Positions 59,539-64,000 of a stretch of DNA of 64,000 nt are shown here, piece after piece. The notes below the pieces were generated by a model. It saw nothing but the letters and a program-made list of their open reading frames with translations. It did no database searches and was not told the origin of the DNA. The stretch is from assembly GCF_900109935.1 (NCBI RefSeq), contig NZ_FOBV01000001.1, positions 372,001 to 436,000 on the forward strand, in the 5' to 3' direction. This stretch comes from Chryseobacterium taichungense. Lineage in GTDB: Bacteria; Bacteroidota; Bacteroidia; Flavobacteriales; Weeksellaceae. Within the stretch, counting starts at the first letter, position 1, and every line of letters begins with the position of its first letter. Both the position numbers and the translations under genes were made by a program.

Positions 59539-60462
59539 ATGAAAAAAGTGAAATTACAAGTTCCCGCAACGGTTGCTAATTTGGTATGCGGATTCGATAT
59601 TTTGGGAATGGCCATTCATGAGCCGTATGATGAAATGGAAATCAAATTATTGGAAACTCCTGAAATTATTATCAAACACCTTGACAATTTTGGATTACCT
59701 GAAGATCCTTCAAAGAATGTTGCCGGCGTTGTTTTATTAAAAATTCAAGAGTATTTAAATCTGAAAAATGGCTTTGAAGTCATCATCAATAAAAAGATAA
59801 AACCTGGAAGCGGACTGGGATCAAGTGCGGCAAGTGCGGCTGGAGCAGCTATCGGAGCCAATGCATTACTGGGAAAAATTTTTACCGAAGAAGAACTGGT
59901 TTACTTTGCCATGTTTGGTGAAGAACTGGCTTCCGGCGTGAAACATGCGGATAATATTGCACCTTGCATTTTTGGTGGGATAACTTTAGTTAAATCTTCA
60001 AAGCCTGTTGATATTATTCCGTTGAATGCTCCTGATTTATTCGTGACGGCAGTTCATCCGCAGGTTGAGGTAAAAACTTCCGATGCAAGGCAGATTTTGA
60101 AGAAAAATATTCTTCTGAAAGATGCCATAGAGCAATGGGGAAATATCGCCGGATTGGTTGCCGGAATTCAAAAAAATGATATTGCGTTAATTGGCAGAAG
60201 TTTAAATGACGTGATTGTAGAACCAATTAGAAGTATTCTGATACCGAAATTTAATGAAATCAAAGAAAAAAGTTTGCAATTAGGAGCTTTGGGTGGGGGA
60301 ATTTCAGGTTCGGGACCATCGATTTTTATGCTTTCTGAAAAACAAGAAACTTCACAGAAAATAGCAGAAATGATGAAATCTGTTTATGATGAAATCGATA
60401 TTGAAAGCTTCGTATATGTTTCAAAAATAAATCCGTCAGGAATTAAAATCATTGAAAATTAA
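59539..60462 (+). CDS. thrB: Homoserine kinase
   Basis: GHMP-family kinase of 307 residues that phosphorylates homoserine. Begins KKVKLQVPATVANLVCGFDI and has the phosphate loop KPGSGLGSSAASAAGAAIGA (about 92-111) and the C-terminal GALGGGISGSGPSIFML. The ATG at 59539 is 10 bases behind thrA; an in-frame upstream ATG at 59464 lies inside thrA and is rejected. Middle gene of thrABC. Confidence 0.95.
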   Translation: MKKVKLQVPATVANLVCGFDILGMAIHEPYDEMEIKLLETPEIIIKHLDNFGLPEDPSKNVAGVVLLKIQEYLNLKNGFEVIINKKIKPGSGLGSSAASAAGAAIGANALLGKIFTEEELVYFAMFGEELASGVKHADNIAPCIFGGITLVKSSKPVDIIPLNAPDLFVTAVHPQVEVKTSDARQILKKNILLKDAIEQWGNIAGLVAGIQKNDIALIGRSLNDVIVEPIRSILIPKFNEIKEKSLQLGALGGGISGSGPSIFMLSEKQETSQKIAEMMKSVYDEIDIESFVYVSKINPSGIKIIEN

Positions 60463-60471
60463 ATTTAACCC

Positions 60472-61776
60472 ATGAAGTATTACAATTTAAAAGATAAAAC
60501 AGAAGTTGTTGATTTTAAAACAGCTACCATAAAAGGACAGGGAAAAGAGAAAGGTTTATTTTTTCCTGAATTCATTCCGCAATTTGATGAGGATTTTATT
60601 GAAAATTTACATCAATATCCCGACGAGGAAATTGCTTTTCAATGCATGAAAGATTTTGTTGAAGATGAAATTCCGTCTGATATTTTAAAGCAGATCGTTT
60701 CAGAAACCATCAATTTTGAAATTCCTTTGAAAAAAATTCATGAAAAGATCTATTCCTTAGAACTTTTTCACGGGCCGACGTTAGCTTTTAAAGATGTCGG
60801 CGCAAGGTTTATGAGTCGCTGCCTTTCCTATTTTCTGAAAGATGAGGACAAAAAGGTAACGGTTTTGGTTGCAACTTCAGGAGATACAGGAGGTGCGGTT
60901 GCCAATGGATTTTACAAAACTGAAAATATTAATGTGGTCATTCTTTATCCTAAAAACCGGGTGAGTGAAGTTCAGGAAAAGCAATTGACAGCTCTTAGCG
61001 AAAATATTTCCGCACTGGAAGTCGACGGCAGTTTTGATGATTGTCAGCGTTTGGTAAAACAGGCCTTCTCGGATGAAGAAATAAACTCAAAACTGTTTTT
61101 AACTTCAGCTAACTCTATAAATGTAGCGAGATGGCTTCCTCAGCAGATTTATTATTTATTAGCTTTAAAACAATGGAAGAAATTAGAAAAAGAAAATCCT
61201 GTAATTTGTGTTCCCAGTGGGAATTTCGGAAATATTTGTGCCGGAATTCTGGCCCATTTCAGAAGACTTCCTGCTGAACATTTTATTGCTGCCTGCAATA
61301 AAAATGATGTTGTTCCGCAATATTTAAAAACACAAAAATTAGAATCGAAAGAAACGGTTGCTACTCTTTCTAATGCGATGGATGTAGGAAATCCGAGCAA
61401 TTTTGTGAGAATTTTAGAACTCTTTAAAAATCAATTTGAAGATTTAAAAAGTAAAATTTCAGGCTATTCTATCAATGATGAGAAAACGATACAGACCATT
61501 AAAGAAGTTTACGAAAAATATAATTATCTGCTTGAGCCTCACAGCGCAGTTGCCTACAACGCGCTGCAACAGTATTTGAGTGAAAATCCGGGTAAAAAAG
61601 GTATTATTTTGGGAACCGCACATCCCGTAAAATTTCCTGATGCAGTGGAAAAGGCAATACACATAACGATCGACTTTCCGGAATCTTTAGAAAATTTAAT
61701 GAAAAAGGAGAAAAAAAGTACCGAAAAACAAGCGGATTTTGCAGAATTAAAACGATTTTTGCTGTATAAAAATTAA
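60472..61776 (+). CDS. thrC: Threonine synthase
   Basis: PLP enzyme that converts phosphohomoserine to threonine. The 434 residues show LELFHGPTLAFKDVGARFMS (PLP-binding Lys), LVATSGDTGGAVANGFYKTE and VPSGNFGNICAGILAHF. It starts 9 bases behind thrB, completing the thrABC order seen in E. coli. Confidence 0.95.
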   Translation: MKYYNLKDKTEVVDFKTATIKGQGKEKGLFFPEFIPQFDEDFIENLHQYPDEEIAFQCMKDFVEDEIPSDILKQIVSETINFEIPLKKIHEKIYSLELFHGPTLAFKDVGARFMSRCLSYFLKDEDKKVTVLVATSGDTGGAVANGFYKTENINVVILYPKNRVSEVQEKQLTALSENISALEVDGSFDDCQRLVKQAFSDEEINSKLFLTSANSINVARWLPQQIYYLLALKQWKKLEKENPVICVPSGNFGNICAGILAHFRRLPAEHFIAACNKNDVVPQYLKTQKLESKETVATLSNAMDVGNPSNFVRILELFKNQFEDLKSKISGYSINDEKTIQTIKEVYEKYNYLLEPHSAVAYNALQQYLSENPGKKGIILGTAHPVKFPDAVEKAIHITIDFPESLENLMKKEKKSTEKQADFAELKRFLLYKN

Positions 61777-61782
61777 CAAAAT

Positions 61783-62151
61783 ATGAGTAAAATATTTCTC
61801 GAAGACGTAAAAATATACGCCTATCACGGTGTTTTACCTGAAGAAAATATAATCGGTACGTACTACATTTTAAATCTGGAAATTCATACAGATCTTTGGA
61901 AAGCCGCGGAATCTGATGACTTGAATGATACGATAAGTTATGCGGATATTAATGAAATCATCCATAATGAGATGAAAATTAAATCTAAATTGCTGGAGCA
62001 CGTTGCCGGGAGAATCATTGCCAATATTCATGAAAATTTTTCACAGATTGATTATATTAAATTAAAAATAACCAAAACAGCTCCGCCAATGAAGGGCGAA
62101 ATGAAAGGCGCCAGTATTGAGCTGGAAAAAAGTTTTAAGCCGAATAATTAA
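61783..62151 (+). CDS. folB: Dihydroneopterin aldolase
   Basis: Cleaves dihydroneopterin in folate synthesis, the step just before FolK. The 122 residues begin KIFLEDVKIYAYHGVLPEEN (family signature), with the conserved Lys in ITKTAPPMKGEMKGASIELE. It starts 6 bases behind thrC, so it is probably co-transcribed with the threonine genes, an unusual pairing. Its partner folK is at 6198 in this window. Confidence 0.92.
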   Translation: MSKIFLEDVKIYAYHGVLPEENIIGTYYILNLEIHTDLWKAAESDDLNDTISYADINEIIHNEMKIKSKLLEHVAGRIIANIHENFSQIDYIKLKITKTAPPMKGEMKGASIELEKSFKPNN

Positions 62152-62187
62152 AAAATATTACTATTTTCGTTTAAATATCTTATAGAA

Positions 62188-63546
62188 TTGAAATTCATTA
62201 GCATATTATTTCTTTTAGCTTTTGTCAATATTTTCGGACAGACAGAAAATCAGGTTGCTTCCTATAATTTTCCGAAGATAAGATCCAGCATAACCATGCC
62301 GGTGACTATTCCTCTTTCGGAGATCAGCAATATGGTGAATGCTTCAGTAAAAGATCTCATTTATCAGGATGATTCTTACACCGACAATAACAATGATCAA
62401 TTCAAAGTAAAAGTCTGGAAAACCCGACCGATAAGGCTTGTAGGCGGCACCAATCAAAATATCCTGATTGAAGTTCCTCTAAAAATATGGGCAGAGAAAG
62501 GAATCGGAACACTGGGACTCTATACCTACCAGAGTACGACTTTTGAAACCGTCATGTCTTTCAATACTTCGATAAATTTAAAAAATAACTGGACAATCCA
62601 AACCCAAACCCAAACCAATGGTTTCAGATGGGTAACTCAACCCGTTTTGGATTTTGGAAGAATAAAAATCCCGATCACCTCTTTGGTTGAAAAAAGCCTG
62701 AAGGAACAGCAGGAGAAATTCTGTAGAACCATCGATCAGCAAATGGCCGGTCAGCTCAATTTTCAGAATTACGCAGTAGCAGCATGGAATGCTTTTTCCA
62801 GCCCTTTTCATATTTCGGAAGAATTTAATACATGGCTTAAAATCACACCGATCAACGTTCATATTACACCATTGAAATTTTATGGCAATCAGATCAATAC
62901 CAGCTTAGGAATTGATATTTTCTCTGAAACATTTACAGGAAGCAAACCGGAATCTTCACAACTTGTAAAATCTGCTTCTGATTTTGGTTTTGTTTCTTCG
63001 CTTGCAAATCAGTTTTTGCTTCAGACAACAGCTAATGTTCCGTTCACAGAAGCGACTTCTATAGCCCGTACTATGTTTTTAAATAAAGAATATGATGTGA
63101 GAGGCTCATCTGTTAAAATCACTGACATCAAAGTTTACGGTGTTGATGATCGTATTATGATTGAAGCACAAACAGAAGGCTATGTTAACGGTACCGTGTT
63201 CATTTCAGGAATCCCTGTTTATAGCGATCTCAAAAAGAAAATAGTATTATCCGATACCAAATTTAAACTGAAAACTTCAAATATTCTACAAAAGACTGCC
63301 ACTCTGCTTTTCCGTGGAAAGATTATAAAAATGATCGAAGAAGAATACGGAATCCCTACTCAGGATCTTGAGAATAATTCTAAGAAAAGTATTGAAGAGG
63401 CATTCAACAAAGAATATTATAAAGGATTAAAAATGAGCGGACAGGTTTTTAATTTAAAGCCGGGAAATATCCTGATGAATCCTTCAGGAATCACCGCTGT
63501 TATTGATACCAATGCCTCTTTGAAACTAATGTTAAACGGAATGTAA
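62188..63546 (+). CDS. DUF4403 family exported protein
   Basis: 452 residues with a signal peptide (KFISILFLLAFVNIFGQ). The start is TTG at 62188, chosen because the signal peptide begins exactly there and no ATG occurs before residue 35. The DUF4403 pattern is seen in SSITMPVTIPLSEISNMVNA, KVKVWKTRPIRLVGGTN and WNAFSSPFHISEEFNTWLKI. Function unknown; probably periplasmic. Confidence 0.8.
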   Translation: MKFISILFLLAFVNIFGQTENQVASYNFPKIRSSITMPVTIPLSEISNMVNASVKDLIYQDDSYTDNNNDQFKVKVWKTRPIRLVGGTNQNILIEVPLKIWAEKGIGTLGLYTYQSTTFETVMSFNTSINLKNNWTIQTQTQTNGFRWVTQPVLDFGRIKIPITSLVEKSLKEQQEKFCRTIDQQMAGQLNFQNYAVAAWNAFSSPFHISEEFNTWLKITPINVHITPLKFYGNQINTSLGIDIFSETFTGSKPESSQLVKSASDFGFVSSLANQFLLQTTANVPFTEATSIARTMFLNKEYDVRGSSVKITDIKVYGVDDRIMIEAQTEGYVNGTVFISGIPVYSDLKKKIVLSDTKFKLKTSNILQKTATLLFRGKIIKMIEEEYGIPTQDLENNSKKSIEEAFNKEYYKGLKMSGQVFNLKPGNILMNPSGITAVIDTNASLKLMLNGM

Positions 63547-63564
63547 AAACTAATATATTTAACC

Positions 63565-64000
63565 ATGAAAAAAATATTAAGAGTTGTTGAAAACAACAGA
63601 GCAGGCTCGTGGCTTCGTTTTGGTAATCTTATCATTGACAGGATTGTTGTTCTTATCCTTTTTATGATGTTCGGATTTTTTGCTTCTTTAAGTTATGAAA
63701 TTTTCGGAATCGAATACTTTATTAACCTGGCTACAGCTTTAGGAGCGGTAAATAAATTTATGGATATAGTCATTACCTCAACTGTGTATTTTTTATATGC
63801 TTTACTGATGGAATATTTTACCAAAGGAAGAACAGTCGGAAAGTTTATTACAGGTACCAGAGCTATTTCAACAGATGGTACAGAACCAACTTTTATGGAC
63901 TATTTTATCCGTAATATTTCCCGTCTTGTACCTTTTGATGCACTTTCATTTTTAGGAGGAGGAAACGGATGGCATGACAGCTGGAGTGATACACGGGTAA
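63565..64000 (+). CDS. RDD family membrane protein, N-terminal part (cut by window edge)
   Basis: At least 145 codons, open at the window end. RAGSWLRFGNLIIDRIVVLI is the RDD-type first helix (Arg, Asp, Asp pattern), then two further membrane segments, and GRTVGKFITGTRAISTDGTE and FIRNISRLVPFDALSFL, which match the family's later helices. RDD proteins are small membrane proteins of mostly unknown role. It lies 18 bases behind the DUF4403 gene. Confidence 0.85.
   Translation, partial: MKKILRVVENNRAGSWLRFGNLIIDRIVVLILFMMFGFFASLSYEIFGIEYFINLATALGAVNKFMDIVITSTVYFLYALLMEYFTKGRTVGKFITGTRAISTDGTEPTFMDYFIRNISRLVPFDALSFLGGGNGWHDSWSDTRV

Noticed and set aside
1..64000. tRNA or rRNA genes
   Set aside because: Reading both strands I saw no CCA-ended cloverleaf with a T-loop GTTCGA-type box and no rRNA-like stretch; a dedicated covariance search would be more sensitive.

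Overview
The window looks like chromosome from a Bacteroidota member, class Flavobacteriia, most like Chryseobacterium and relatives. The reasons are low G+C, genes without Shine-Dalgarno sites but with TAnnTTTG -7 boxes, a type IX secretion plug protein, a DUF4295 gene behind rpmB-rpmG, duplicated-N-domain Nfu, a double-glycine leader peptide of the type common in this group, and dispersed intergenic repeats. No rRNA, tRNA, CRISPR array, transposase or phage gene was recognised.

Layout. 1-14.8 kb is mostly housekeeping: proC (partial), lnt, rpmB-rpmG-DUF4295, ftsY, a GlsB-type membrane protein, sppA, folK, two tandem OmpA-like proteins, recQ, fmt, ribBA (its GTP cyclohydrolase half lacks the zinc cysteines) and a luciferase-like monooxygenase. 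15.2-23.5 kb is the accessory highlight: a polymorphic-toxin locus. It holds a 722-residue protein with a C-terminal EndoU-like nuclease and a likely immunity gene, followed by a row of silent toxin/immunity cassettes. Three of the cassettes begin with the same joint sequence that lies inside the long gene, in the same frame but directly behind a stop codon. Two carry HExxH zincin-type toxins, a fourth zincin cassette has lost its joint, and the last is a 3'-truncated EndoU copy. The locus is bracketed by two copies of a 21-bp tandem-repeat array plus terminator.

23.6-33.1 kb carries lipoproteins, a Pif1-type helicase with a C-terminal HTH, a gamma-carbonic-anhydrase-like protein, nfu, hemH, a RelE/ParE-like toxin-antitoxin pair, a 22-bp tandem array, the type IX secretion plug gene and an MBL-fold hydrolase. 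33.2-38.0 kb is a surface-protein and repeat island. 38.1-44.3 kb is a trehalose-type uptake locus: MFS transporter, trehalase and TonB receptor, with a divergent AraC regulator. 44.5-52.5 kb has a thioredoxin-like protein and a TetR-controlled RND efflux operon with four copies of one putative operator.

52.8-64 kb returns to housekeeping: miaA, yicC, gmk, nadA, a double-glycine leader peptide, and the thrA-thrB-thrC-folB operon. That operon is preceded by an unannotated 34-codon leader peptide with Ile-Ile-Thr x7 before its end, the hallmark of transcription attenuation. DUF4403 and RDD-family genes close the window. Functional calls rest on reading motifs by eye; no database search was run.
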